A stretch of 64,000 bases of DNA from Owenia fusiformis (lineage: Eukaryota; Annelida; Polychaeta; Sabellida; Oweniidae), in NCBI GenBank assembly GCA_903813345.2, contig CAIIXF020000012.1:36312528-36376527 (forward strand), given 5' to 3'. Under the pieces are notes generated by a model, which was not told where the DNA came from, searched no databases, and was given only the letters and a program-made list of their open reading frames with translations. Position numbers and translations under genes: made by a program. Each line of letters opens with the position of its first letter. Position 1 is the stretch's first letter. Of this stretch, positions 21,001 through 36,000 are shown piece by piece.

Positions 21001-24000
21001 CAAATAAAATGGGAATTACTCTTTTTTGCATTCATCGCAAAAGCTGAACATTTCACATGATAAAGAGAACTCATTTTCCAATTACCATTTAAAAATTCTT
21101 TGTAATTTGTAAATTTCTTACTGAAAAATAAGTCACTTTAGTTGGCACACTCTAAATGACGTCCATCATGATTGATGCTGAGCTGAATGTGGGAAATGGG
21201 AAAATGGATAATAAAAACTTTTCTTTAAAAGTCAATAGAATTGCCTAATGAAACTTTCAGATATGCATGTTAATAAAATTGCCTGTCAGACCACCTGTTC
21301 CTCAACCCTTAAAAAATGTTAATTGGGTTCTCAAGACGATTTATTACTCTGAATTTTCAGCAAGTGACTTACGGTAAGTATAGAGACACTGCACAATGTT
21401 AACGTAATGCTCGCGGTACCGCAAGATATCTGCAGTGATGCTAATTTTTGCAGTCCTTTCTTGAATTGGAAATAGCGGTTTAAATTATGACCCTAATAAG
21501 TGGCCTATACATCAATACAGTGCTGAATATAGGGCAACAAGATACTAGTTTACATATAAATGTAATAATAAACGCAGTATACTCATTTTGAAAAACCAAA
21601 TGAATTAATTTTTTTCATGGGAAAATCATAATGGAGAGTGCACTACTTCCCTTCTTACTGAGAAATGAGACACTTTAGTTGGCTTTAAATCACCTCTATT
21701 ATGATTGATGCAGAGCTGAATGTGGAAAATGGAAAAGACAATACATAGATGATGATACAGATACTTAATTCTCCTTTTTACGATTCGCCCTTCAAACATG
21801 GAGACACAGAAGTCTTTCCTTATATGGACAAAATTTTACCCATGATGCAATTCGTGAGGGGACAACTTCCTTGTTTTTCCCTAATTGGTTTAGCATGTGG
21901 ATTTTCATACGTATTTTACAATCACTATGTTCAATCAAATCTTCCTCCAATCGGACAAAAAAAGTATCACAAACGATTGGTCTCTTATTAAACTTCATAT
22001 ATCAGATATTATTATCATTGTTTTGGCTCACAAAGTTGTAAAAACAATGTGTGAAAAGAGGGGATATTTCCGTAGAGAAGGTCATCTGATCTGATGACTA
22101 GTTGCCATATAAGAAAAAATATTTTCAAATGACTTACTGCATTACTGCAACATCGATGAAACAACCTAATAAAAGTTCTCACCTTCAAATTACAAGATAA
22201 AGTTACTTTGAAAACCCACAAATGACTGAGCAGTTGACTAAAGAAGACATGTCCCTATTGTCTAGGTCAATTGGTTCAGTGTCTGAAAGCAAATCTATAG
22301 TACTTGTTTCCGATTTTTTGTTGTTGATTATACAAGCTTTTATTGATTGTACCCGGTACATTACAGCAATGACAAAGAACAATGCTTCCGATGGTGTCAT
22401 TGTTTTATTTAGCGTTCTGGTGTAAAAACAAGATTGTGTAATTAGTTTGATTTAGTACTTTTGGGTCACGCAAATAGCTATGCGAAATGCATCGTGGAAA
22501 AATATCGACCAATAAAATTTTGTCCTTTTGGGGGACTTTTTAAATACATATTTTTGAATCTTATTGATTATAAAGAGTGAACCACAAAAGGAGAATATTC
22601 CTTTATCACTCAAAGAGTTGTTCCGTATTTGTCTTTATTTTATTTGTGACACCTTGTATATTCTTTTATCACTCACAGAGTTGTTCCATATTTGTCTTTA
22701 TTTTATTTGTGACACCTTGTATATTCTTTTATCACTCACAGAGTTGTTCCGTATTTGTCTTTATTTTATTTGTGACACCTTGTATATTCTTTTATCACTC
22801 ACAGAGTTGTTCCATATTTGTCTTTATTTTATTTGTGACACCTTGTATATTCTTTTATCCAGCTCTATCCCTACTTTAGATAATTAAGTAATATATGAAG
22901 CCTAGATTTTACTGGACTTTGGACAATATCTAAAAAAAACAGGAAATAAGATAAGAACAGATTATAACAAAATTGTGGCATAACCAAAATGTCAATGTTG
23001 AAAGCAGATGGTAACCTAGACTTTAACAGTCATGAATTCCAAATGGAGTACACGCCTCCATGTGAGCTTGAGTGGACAACAAAGCTTTACAACTTGCCAG
23101 AGGCTCATAGGCATTATAAGGCGCAGTACCCTATTATCATACAGGTGGATTCAGGATGGCTTGGCAAGTCAGAAATAGATACATACTACACGGATGATGT
23201 GAGTCATAGTAGACTTTGAAATGTCAGCAATACCTTTGTACATATTTCATAGAAATTAATTTATTCATAGCAGTTGTATTATTGAAGAATGAAATTTTCA
23301 GCTGACTTTTGAAAGATTTTAAAAACAAGGATGAGTGAAATAAAATCGATAATCAAAAACTATTTATCCAGGAACACAGTTGGTATCCCTCATTTGCATA
23401 TCACAAAACATATGTCAATCAGGAAAAACTCAATTGTCACTTCAATGACATTTCCCTGTAAGGTTCTTTTTTTTAATTTCATCCATTTAGCAAAAACTGG
23501 TTATTTATGACTGTGTTATATTTTGATTTTTGCTAAATATGGAACTTTTATAGAAGTGTAGTGCTGCTCTTTTTATATGTAATGTCTCAGGTTTCAGTCC
23601 CAGCATATTGTACGGTAAAATTTTAAATGTTTGGAACTACTTTGAATTTAAAAAATAAGCAATCAAATGACTATATTGCAGCAGTATATAAAAAATAGAA
23701 ACATATGTACTTGTCTTAACTTTTTTATATTTCAGATAGTTAAATATAATGTGTAGTAAAGCTGTGTCCTTTTGTAATTTAGGGAGTGTCGGCCATGTTA
23801 ATTTTTCCGAAAATAACATGGCAGAGAAGCATCAAAATATAAGAAGCCATAGAAATGATAGCTAAACTACAAAACAAACTAAAATATACAAAAGTTAGGA
23901 CATGTATAAATGTTTCTATTTTTACATATACTGTTTCAATATGGTCCTTTGATTGCTTATTTTTTAAATTCAAAGTATATAGTTCCAAACATTTAATATT

Positions 24001-27000
24001 TTACTGTAGGTATCAAGTTTCATATGTTCCCCTAGAATGTGTGGTTTCCAAGCTGGCAATCGCTTCCTAGAAGTCTGGGACTTGTACAATTCATTTCGAT
24101 TTATTTTCAAAGAATTTAATATCAATGAGATACATGTAATTGGAAAAAGATGATAATTTGAATAACATACAAAAACAGATTAACAGAATTCTAATCGGAA
24201 AATTAATTTTGTAGTGCTATTTTAAGCAATCATAGATTAATTACTATATGGGCTTCCTGGTAATATCACAGAAGTTGGTGTCAATGGTCTTATCATTCAG
24301 AAACATTATATGCCTCATCACTGAAAACGAAAGATGTAAAAAACAACAACATATTGTAAGTTAATTTCACAAAGCTGGTAGCTCCAGCAACAAGTATACA
24401 GAACAAAATAGAGCAGAAACAATGTTTAAGGCAAATGGTGATGTTGACTTCAAAAGTCATGAGTTTCAAATAGGGTACAAACCTCCAGTTGATTTTGAGT
24501 GGACCACAAACACTTATAAATTGCCAGAGGCTCATAGGCATTATAAGGAGCAGTACCCTATTATTGTAAAGGTGGATATGGGCTGGATGGGAGAGTCTGA
24601 TATAGATACTTATGATACAGATAATGTAAGTAGACTTTTGATAATGTTGAAATATCCCATGGCACTCAACCAAAACACCCATGCTTATTTGAAATATCCC
24701 ATGGCACTCAACTAAAACACCCATGATTATCTGAAATATCCCATGGTACTCAACTAAAACACCCATGATTATCTGAAATATCCCATGGCACTCAACCAAA
24801 ACACCCATGCTTATTTGAAATATCCCATGGCACTCAACTAAAACACCCATGATTATCTGAAATATCCCATGGCACTCAACTAAAACACCCATGATTATTT
24901 GAAATATCCCATGGCACTCAACCAAAACACCCATGATTATCTGAAATATCCCATGACACTCAACCAAAACACCCATGATTATTTGACAATGATAACATAA
25001 AATACTTTTTCAGTTCAGCTCAGTGAATGACAACCGAGGATACCACACCTCAGTATAGGATTCAGAAACGTTGATGGCATTTTAGCCTTAATGGTAGAAA
25101 ATGCAAATACTGTATTCTTTATCATTTTGAAATAAAATCAATGAGATGTTGTGTTGCAACAATAGTGATGTGGAATTATGTTATGAGTGAAAAAATTCAA
25201 GCTTACTTGAACACTAAACAAAACTAGCAGTTGAATGAAACCAAAACATTATTGTAAGCACCTTATTATGAAGGGTATTTCAAGCTAACACTAAACACAA
25301 GGCATTAACATGACAAAATGTTACCACCTTGTTGCTTACAATATTATGAGTCCAATCTTAGTCAGATTTGAATTTCTTAAAACTTGTAGATGGTTTTGAA
25401 AAAATAAATTGGTCAATTTGAAGCAAGTTTTAAAAAGACCTTTTTTAACCCTGAGAAGGTCATTGAAGGTGAAATCTCTTCTGAGAACTTGTAGATGATT
25501 TTGAAAAAAATTGGTCAATTTAAAGCAAGATGAAAAAAGACCTTTTTGACCTTGAGAATGTCAGAGTAGGTCAGATCTTTTTTGACCTTGAGGGTGTCAT
25601 TGAAGGTCAAATCTATAGTCAGATTTGAACTTATGACTTGAGAACTTGTAGATGATTTTGAAAAAAGAAAAAAGATTGGTCAATTTGAAGCAAGTTGAAA
25701 AAAGACCCTTTCAAACTTTTTTGAGCTTGAGAAGGTCATTGAAGGTCAAATCCAAATCTAAAGTCAGATTTGAACTTCTGATAACTTGTAGATGATCTTG
25801 AAAAAAGAAACTGGTCAATTTGATGCAAGTTGAAAAAAGACCTTTTTGACCTTTTTTGAGCTTGAGAAGGTCATTGAAGGTCAAATCCAAATCTAAAGTC
25901 AGATTTGAACTTCTGATAACTTGTAGATGATCTTGAAAAAAGAAACTGGTCAATTTGAAGCAAGTTGAAAAAATACCTTTTTGACCTTGAGAAGGTCAAA
26001 TCTCAAATCTTAAGTCAGATTTGAACTTCTGATAACTTGTAGAAGATTTGAAGAAAAATGGTCAATTTGAAGCAAGTCGAAAAAAGACCTTTTTGACCTT
26101 TTTTACCTTGAAAAGGTCATTAAAGGTCAAATCTTAAATATAAAGTCAGATTTGAGCTTCTGGAAACATATAGATGATTTTGAAAAAAATTGAAGTCAGT
26201 CTAAACAGTATTTGTTAAGTTATTGGAAGTTGTAAGAATTTGTTACGGACGCCGATCGCCAACCGCCGATCACCGTAAAAAAAAAACGGAGACCATAACA
26301 ATATGTCACCACTTTTTGGTGGTGACATAAAAACTATAGCAGTTGAATGAAACCAATCCACTATTGTGAGCTCCTTATTATGAAGGGTATTATTATGTAT
26401 GATCATTATTTATTCTGAAAATTATGTATACAGGGTGGGCAAATAAAAATGGGACAAAAATAATTTTGGTAGATTATGACTGAAATATTACTGGTGTATA
26501 GTACCTACCACATTCTCATCAAATGATTTCTCTATAAGATTAACATTTAGAAATAAAAGCTACAATACATGTGAGCATGACATCAACCAAGATATTTTTT
26601 ACTTCTGATCAAAATGGTTAATATTTAACTAAGGTCTTATAATATATATTCTTACTAGAAAGAAAAAAAGGTGTACTATTGAGATAAATTTGTTTTTAAT
26701 GATTAAACAGATGAAATATACCAACTACTTGAACTGTCTACACAGAATATATACTTGTTTGTAATCACAATTCATTTCAAAAGTGTATGTGATCCTCCAC
26801 ACAAACAAGGTTATATGAGGTACAGAGTACGAAATGAAACTGTTTAACAAAACCTGAACTGAAAAATCACAAAATGGCAGAAGCAAATACTGCATCCACG
26901 GCATTCTGGCTCATGATACAGAACAAGGATAAAGAGTTTGATTTAACAAACAGAAATTACAACTTGACAGAGGTTGCAAGGCATTATGGGAAGAAATATC

Positions 27001-30000
27001 CCATTTTGATTTATGTGTCATCTGGGTGGTGCGGCAAGTCGGAAGCGGACTCTTGGGGAACACATGAAGTAAGTTGTTCTTTACCATTTACAGCATAAAA
27101 TTATGGGACCAGGACAGATTATATTGTGTCTTATGCCATTAGGAGGGGGGGGGGGGGGTAAAAAATTCCATTTGTAAAAAAAACACATATGGTCATTGAA
27201 AAACACTGAACATTGAGTAGGGCATAATTTATCTTATATTTAATGAACAGAGCAGAGAGTTCTTAGATAAGATAATGAAGTTAAGACATTTTGACTCAGT
27301 CCCTAAAATGACCTCATCTGTTATTGTGATTAGCTCTTTTACTCCCAAAACACAACAAGAGTTAATAACCAACAATCCAAAGATGAACCAGTTTATCTTT
27401 AAATGAAGAATTCTGGGTTATTTCCTCCTCTTTCCAACACATCTCTTTGAATGATTCTGATTTTCTAGCATTTAGAGATTTCATGCCAATGCCAATGACA
27501 TCTTATAATGTTTACATTATAGATGTACAGAGTTGAGAGATGTGTCACACAGACACGTCTTATAGCACGAGACAGTAATTCCAGCCAACTTTACAGCATC
27601 CCCATTGACTATCCTGTCAAATTAGAACTCATGGACAAGAAGGGAAAATGTGAGTTATTGTACTTACTAAAATGACTGATGTTGATGATTGTCTTATTTA
27701 ACATATTGGCATTCAGTCCATTGCCCAATAGGCAACTCATTGTCAAAGTTTATTTGATTGCCCAATTTAACATATTGACATTCAATCCATTGTCAAAAAG
27801 GCAACTCATTTTCCAAGTTCATTTGCAAGGATTGCCATTAATGCTAATTCTAAACAACACTATTACCCAAAATGTCAGTTTCATATTAATAATTAATAAA
27901 AGATAAAACAGTAGTTAAGAAGTATATGTCCTGAAATATATCACTGATAACAACGAAATGTGTCATATTACAACAACATTCTACTTAACAAGCAGCTAAA
28001 CATTTTAAGTAGCACTTCATATTTATATTTTCAGTTCAAAAACCTGCGTCACTTTCCAAAATCATAGACAATAACAAGCTCCCACTACAGGGGCGATTTG
28101 ACACTAAACAACCACAGTCGTTCTATCTAGGGAAATCAACAAAGCAAGCGACACCACTGCAGAAGTCAAATATAACAATAACGGAGAAAATCCAGCAATC
28201 TTTCTTCATATGTAACCCCATATACAAATGTAGGTATTAGCCAGTTCTGCTAAATCATGTTGCAATTGACTACCCTTTTATCATACTTTGATAAAATCAT
28301 ATTTATGTAATTTATAAACATCAAAAGAGAACACTTGATTGTTGAACTTGGACTAAATGAACTAACGACCTCCTATTCCTGGTAATACAGGGCGTATCAA
28401 AAAACACAACAAGCAGTTATCTCATAAAATCACAAAACTGGTGATGACTACATCAATTTCATTCAATGTACCATAAAGCCACATCCCTCTTCTTTGCAAT
28501 GATATGTCATTCATTCACATGTGGTCATGGTTGGTTGAGAAATTCTTCCATTTGCACAGTGGGTCAAAATTGTCTCTTGACCAAGTTTCAGATATTGCAA
28601 AAGTGAGTGCAGGGGCTAAGTGCCAATGGAAGTTCTCCTGACTTGAATTGTTGTGAGTTTTTCTTTCGGAGCTATCTCAGGAGCATTTGTGGTCACCATT
28701 CCTCCACCAGATATTGCAAAACTTAGAGAAAGAAATGCCAATGGGCTGCTTTTCTCCACCTTAATCCACAGATGACTCAGCTGAGTCATGAATGGCATGG
28801 AGAGATGGGGGCATCTTTGTGTGCTAAGAAGTGGTGGCAATTTGGAGGTGTGTAGGATGTATTCTTGCAAGATTATGAGTATGAACACTTTACTGTCTAT
28901 GTCACACCTGCCACACCTTCATCCAATAGCTCCTATGCCCCATGCACTGACATTTGAAATGTCTAAAACTTGGGTCCGAGCTGAATTTTGCCCCTCTTTG
29001 CAAAATACTGATTATTTGGCCAGCCATATGACTCCCTGTGAAGGAATGACATTCCATTGCAAAGAGGAGTAATTTGGCTTTTTTGTACATTGAATGAAAA
29101 GGATGCAGTCATCATTGGTTTTATGTTTTCTTCCAATATTGCATTGGGCTCTGTTTATAAATGGGTTCCAAGCTAATTTTGGCCCACTTTGCAAAAAGAA
29201 TGATTACTCGCCCAATCATGACCCAAAATCAACGAATGATATACCATTGGAAAGAGGAGACACATGGCTTTATGGTACATTGAATGAAATCAATGCTGTT
29301 ATCACTGGTTTTGTACTTTTACGAGATAACAATCTGTTGTGTTTTCTTTGATATGCATTGTATAATGATATGAGCCCATTGTCCAATAGGCAACCAGTTT
29401 TTCCAAGTTCATTGCCAAGAGTGAGAAGTGATTGCCATTGGCAGTCAGGCAGCTGTGAACTCTGATATAAGTAAATTACTGTATTGGGCTATGCCAAAAG
29501 TACTGTTGGTACTCTTAATGCTGAGACTGAGGTTCAGGTGGCTACAGGGTACATAGGTCATCCAAGAGCAGACCTTTACTCCTATATCATGATATGAATT
29601 ATTGCATTGCAGGTATCATGAACCCAGAGAACATAGCCCTGATTCCCCTTAATGCTGAGATTGAAGTCCAGGTGGCTACAGGGTTCATATGTCGTCCAAG
29701 AGCAGACCTTTACTCCTATATCATGATATGAATTATTGCATTGCAGGTATCATGAACCCAGAGAACATAGCCCTGATTCCCCTTAATGCTGAGATTGAAG
29801 TCCAGGTGGCTACAGGGTTCATAGGTCATCCAAGAGCAGACTTTTACTCCTATATCATGATATGAATTATTGCATTGCAGGTATCATGAACCCAGAGAAC
29901 ATAGCCCTGATTCCCCTTAATGCTGAGATTGAAGTCCAGGTGGCTACAGGGTTCATAGGTCATCCAAGAGCAGACTTTTACTCCTATATCATGATATGAA

Positions 30001-33000
30001 TTATTGCATTGCAGGTATCATGAACCCAGAGAACATAGCCCTGATTCCCCTAAATGCTGAGATTGAAGTCCAGGTGGCTACAGGGTACATAGGTCATCCA
30101 AGAGCAGACCTTTACTCCTATATCATGATATGAATTATTGCATTGCAGGTATCATGAACCCAGAGAACATAGCCCTGATTCCCCTTAATGCTGAGATTGA
30201 AGTCCAGGTGGCTACAGGGTTCATAGGTCATCCAAGAGCAGACCTTTACTCCTATATCAAATATGAATCAATGCATTGCAGGTATCATGAACCCTGAGAA
30301 CATAGCCCTGATTCCCCTTAATGCTGAGATTGAAGTCCAGATGGCTACAGGGTTCATAGGTCATCCAAGAGCAGACCTTTACTCCTATATCATGATATGA
30401 ATTATTGCATTGCAGGTATCATGAACCCAGAGAACATAGCCCTGATTCCCCTTAATGCTGAGATTGAAGTCCAGGTGGCTACAGGGTTCATAGGTCATCC
30501 AAGAGCAGACTTTTACTCCTATATCATGATATGAATTATTGCATTGCAGGTATCATGAACCCAGAGAACATAGCCCTGATTCCCCTTAATGCTGAGATTG
30601 AAGTCCAGATGGCTACAGGGTTCATAGGTCATCCAAGAGCAGACTTTTACTCCTATATCATGATATGAATTATTGCATTGCAGGTATCATGAACCCAGAG
30701 AACATAGCCCTGATTCCCCTTAATGCTGAGATTGAAGTCCAGGTGGCTACAGGGTTCATAGGTCATCCAAGAGCAGACTTTTACTCCTATATCATGATAT
30801 GAATTATTGCATTGCAGGTATCATGAACCCAGAGAACATAGCCCTGATTCCCCTTAATGCTGAGATTGAAGTCCAGGTGGCTACAGGGTTCATAGGTCAT
30901 CCAAGAGCAGACTTTTACTCCTATATCATGATATGAATTATTGCATTGCAGGTATCATGAACCCAGAGAACATAGCCCTGATTCCCCTAAATGCTGAGAT
31001 TGAAGTCCAGGTGGCTACAGGGTACATAGGTCATCCAAGAGCAGACCTTTACTCCTATATCATGATATGAATTATTGCATTGCAGGTATCATGAACCCAG
31101 AGAACATAGCCCTGATTCCCCTTAATGCTGAGATTGAAGTCCAGGTGGCTACAGGGTTCATAGGTCATCCAAGAGCAGACTTTTACTCCTATATCATGAT
31201 ATGAATTATTGCATTGCAGGTATCATGAACCCAGAGAACATAGCCCTGATTCCCCTAAATGCTGAGATTGAAGTCCAGGTGGCTACAGGGTACATAGGTC
31301 ATCCAAGAGCAGACCTTTACTCCTATATCATGATATGAATTATTGCATTGCAGGTATCATGAACCCAGAGAACATAGCCCTGATTCCCCTAAATGCTGAG
31401 ATTGAAGTCCAGGTGGCTACAGGGTACATAGGTCATCCAAGAGCAGACCTTTACTCCTATATCATGATATGAATTATTGCATTGCAGGTATCATGAACCC
31501 AGAGAACATAGCCCTGATTCCCCTTAATGCTGAGATTGAAGTCCAGGTGGCTACAGGGTACATAGGTCATCCAAGAGCAGACCTTTACTCCTATATCATG
31601 ATATGAATTATTGAATTGCAGGTATCATGAACCCAGAGAACATAGCCCTGATTCCCCTTAATGCTGAGATTGAGGTTCAGGTGGCTACAGGGTTCATAGG
31701 TCATCCAAGAGCAGACCTTTACTCCAATATCAGATATGAATTATTGCATTGCAGGTATCATGAACCCAGAGAACATAGCCCTGATTCCCCTTAATGCTGA
31801 GATTGAAGTCCAGGTGGCTACAGGGTTCATAGGTCATCCAAGAGCAGACTTTTACTCCTATATGGGTGTTCTCACAGACACACTTTGCCAAATCAACTTT
31901 GACAACATAAAAGGACAAAAAGGTATGGTGGGTATTTGTCAAATTATGCCCCACAAGGTTTTATTATGGTTATTAGGTTAAAAAGCCAATGTTGCTCATC
32001 ATTCCAGCTGAGTTCTTTTTGATTCCAGATATATAATGTAAATATATCATTCTTTTGGGGCAATTCTACGTTATACTTCTCACTCACTGAATGGGTCAAT
32101 ATTAGTTAACTAAATGTAGATGTTTTATGATTTCACTCTCTACATTTGACTTCTTATTTTGAAGTCACATCATCAATGAACCAATTAGACAATGAAAATA
32201 AATATGAGAGATTAAAAATATTGATCATTCTCGATGAATTGTTATTAATAAAAGATATCATGGTGATCATTCCAGAATTTTGTTGATCATTAGATATATG
32301 CTCATCAATGAACATATGTCAATCATTACAGATTTAATGATAATTCCAGATATAATGATGGTTCGCGACAAGACATCAGCTCAAGAAAAACTGAACAACA
32401 TAGCTCTTCCTACAAGATCAGAAAACATCTATGAAACTCTAGAATATGTCAAACTAGAAGGGTTTTCCAATCCATATGAATTTACCAACCTCATTCCATC
32501 ATCAGAATCTGGTTACGTAATGAAGATGGCAGCACCAAGCATTTATGAAGGTCGCGATAGTTATCTCCATATTGGTACACCAGTCTCTACAGACAATGAA
32601 AATGATGTAACCCAAATGAAGGCTTTTGTAGAAGATGAGAAGCCAAATGTTCCTGAAGCAGCAGATGAGGTGGGTGATGATCAATCTGAGGATCCACATA
32701 AAGGAGACAATCAGAGTGCAAGTGATGCAAATATCTATGATAATTCACTTAAGGCAGAGTCAGCACCTGTGATGGCTGAACTAACCAAGAAGATGTTTGG
32801 AATGAGAAATGAGCAGAATGTTGCTATGGTAACAGAGTTGACACAACTGATTAAGAAACATGACGATTCATTTGAAAATCTTCCAGATATTTCTGTAAAA
32901 AGCAGAAGCCCAGGAATTCCATTGTCAAACCAGCAAAGTCCTACCATGGGCCCACAGAGTCCCAACTCAGACCAAATTAGTTTAACTTCAAACCCTCAAA

Positions 33001-36000
33001 GTCATATTAGGGACCCAAATAGTCCTTTTATAGACCAAACTAGAATCACTCCACATGGTTCTGACACAACCCAACCAAGTCAGGCCATAACCCAATCAAA
33101 TCCCATCAAGGACCAACAAAGTCCCATGATAAGCCCACAGGGTTCTATCATAGACAAAGCAAGTAAGACCATAACTCAATCAAATCCCATCAAGGACCAA
33201 CAAAGTCCCATGACAAGCCCACAGGGTTCTATCATAGACAAACCAAGTCAGACCATAACCCAATCAAATCCCATCAAGGACCCACAAAGTCCCATGACAA
33301 GCCCACAGGATTCTATCATAAACAAAGCAAGTAAGACCATAACCCAATCAAATCCCATCAAGGACCAACAAAGTCCCACGACAAGTCCCATAGACCAGCC
33401 AATTCAAATTGAAAATCGAAGGAGTCCTATCATGACCCAACAAAGCCTAGACTCAAGCTCGCGCACCCCACCTAAACCAGCCCCAAAACCCAGAGTTTCA
33501 AAACATCAAAGAGCAAGCTGGCCATTACAACAACAAGCTCCAGTTATTGTTGAAGATGAAAGGTCAAGTGCAACTCCAACTGAAGCATCCCAAGCTATGC
33601 CAGAGACAGAAGATGTTACAGCAAATATCAGACCAGCTGTGAAACCAAAACCTAACTTTAAAAACAAGAAACCATCAGGTAGAAGCCCGGTATATGAAAA
33701 TGTTCAAATACTGAGATCAACAAAACCTGTCATTGAAACTGACACGGAACACGACAGAATCCAGAAAATGGTTGTAGAAAATGAGCAGGCCACTGTTCCA
33801 TCTGAGAGTCCCTCCGATGATGATTATCCAGAACTTGTAAAATCAACCAATCAAGCTACAGGGCCTCATCCTGGGATTCACTTGGATGACCAACTGCATC
33901 TTGATGATGTCCCAAGGGATCTGTCATCTTTAAGTCTACAGCAAGTGGGACAATGTTTACAGCAGCTTAATCTTGAAAATTACATTCAGGTTTTTGCGGA
34001 GAATCTTATTGATGGAGACTTCCTGATGTCTCTAGACCAAAGTTTACTGGAGACAGAATTCAAAATGGGCCGATTAGAAGTACGACGTTTAATGAAGTTT
34101 ATCAAAGAGGGATGGAGACCTAAATCTGATGATGGCAATAAACCATGAATTTAAATAACTGTTGCTTAATTCTGAGTATTGAACTATTGAGTCTGCTTTC
34201 AGTATTCATGTTGAACATGCATAAACTCTCAACCAATAAGCTTATAAAGTAAATCCAGTATAGTACTTGAGTCTGCATTATAATTCAAATTAGAGTAATG
34301 ATATCATGTCTAATTGCTTTTTGCATTTTTGTATGAATAAAATATTGTAAGATACTTAATGATAATGTGTTGTGAAATTACTTTTTAAACAAACTAAATT
34401 GTAAACAAAGATATGTACAGGGTGTTCCAAAACTAAATGCCTGAGGATGAGTCTTTTTATGTGTAGGACACCCTTTATGTTCCTTTTGAAATAACAGAAA
34501 AATAAACGACCCAAAATAAGTCAGAATAAGTCTGCAATTCCGGCTTTATTTCATGACTAGGCAGATGACAGATCCATAAATAAAGGCATATGGTGCATTA
34601 ATTCATCTATAATTCATCATAAACTAAGATTTAATAATCTTTAAAATTGAACCCTTCAAAGACTGTATCATGTCCCACCTACGTGGGTAGGTAGGTACGA
34701 GGTAGGAGGTTTTTTATACAAAGCCTATAATTTATCAAAGTAATTTTAGGTGCCTAGGTATATCATCATTTGAAATAAAAGAACCTGCAAAATGTCATGT
34801 TTTCATATTATTAATTTCTAAATTACTCTTCCATAACACTTTCAATGATATATATTTTTAAATCACACAACATAGGATAATCACTAAGGTGCTACAGTTT
34901 GAATAAAGCATATAAAATACAGGTTTACTTCCTTGTCGTTGTATAAAAGGCATATAATATGTGTTTAACCAATTAGAACGGTCTTATAGAAGAACTACTT
35001 AAACATTGGACTTTATTTATTTTAAACTGAAGACACTCCATATTGGGTTATATCACGACTTGCACGTTGCAACATTCTTGAAGTGTTTTTGTACAGCAAA
35101 TATATAGAGCCACTCGAACAACATGTGGCACTTATATTTTATTTGAATAGTATTAAAAGTATATGTACCAGGTCTTTCAAAAAGATCATTATTTTTCGAT
35201 TGCAATATTTCTTGCTTGCGTAGAGTTTGTGACGAGAGTTAAATCAAAACCTTGTGTTTCAATTAGAATAGTTCAAAATGACACATGAGCCTCATAAGGA
35301 TACCATTGGAACCACCGCATTCTTAAATATGGTGCTTAGGAAAGAGGCAGATTTTGAGTGGTCAAACAGGAAATATACATTAGATGACGCTTATTGGACA
35401 TATCATGGAAAGTTCCCGATTGTAATTTGTGTGTATGCAGGATGGTGTGGATTGTCAGATGCAGACACTTGGTCATCAGGAGAGGTGAAATATTATACAC
35501 ATGCAATACTATAAACAAGGGTCATATCATACAAGTGCAATACTATAAACAAGGGTCATATTATACAAGTGCAATACTACAAACAAAGGTCATATTATAG
35601 AAGTGCAATACTATAAACAAGGGTCATGGCATACAAGTGCAATACTATAAACAAGGGTCATGGCATATAAGTGCAATACTATAAACAAGGGTCATATTAC
35701 ACAAGTGCAATACTATAAACAAGGGTCATACTATACAAGTGCAATACTATAAACAAGGGTCATATTATACAAGTGCAATACTATAAACAAGGGTCATGGC
35801 ATACAAGTGCAATACTATAAACAAGGGTCATGGCATACAAGTGCAATACTATAAACAAGGGTCATATTATACAAGTGCAATACTATAAACAAGGGTCATA
35901 TTATACAAGTGCAATACTATAAACAAGGGTCATATTATACAAGTGCAATACTATAAACAAGGTTCATGGCATACAAGTACAATACTATAAACAAGGGTCA

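Noticed and set aside
24293-24976. 227-codon minus-strand frame
   Set aside because: It runs through a minisatellite and then antisense to the real first exon 1d.
28616-29351. Short ORFs inside the 973-bp inverted-repeat element
   Set aside because: No transposase motif such as a DDE/D triad; frames are interrupted and partly repeat each other.
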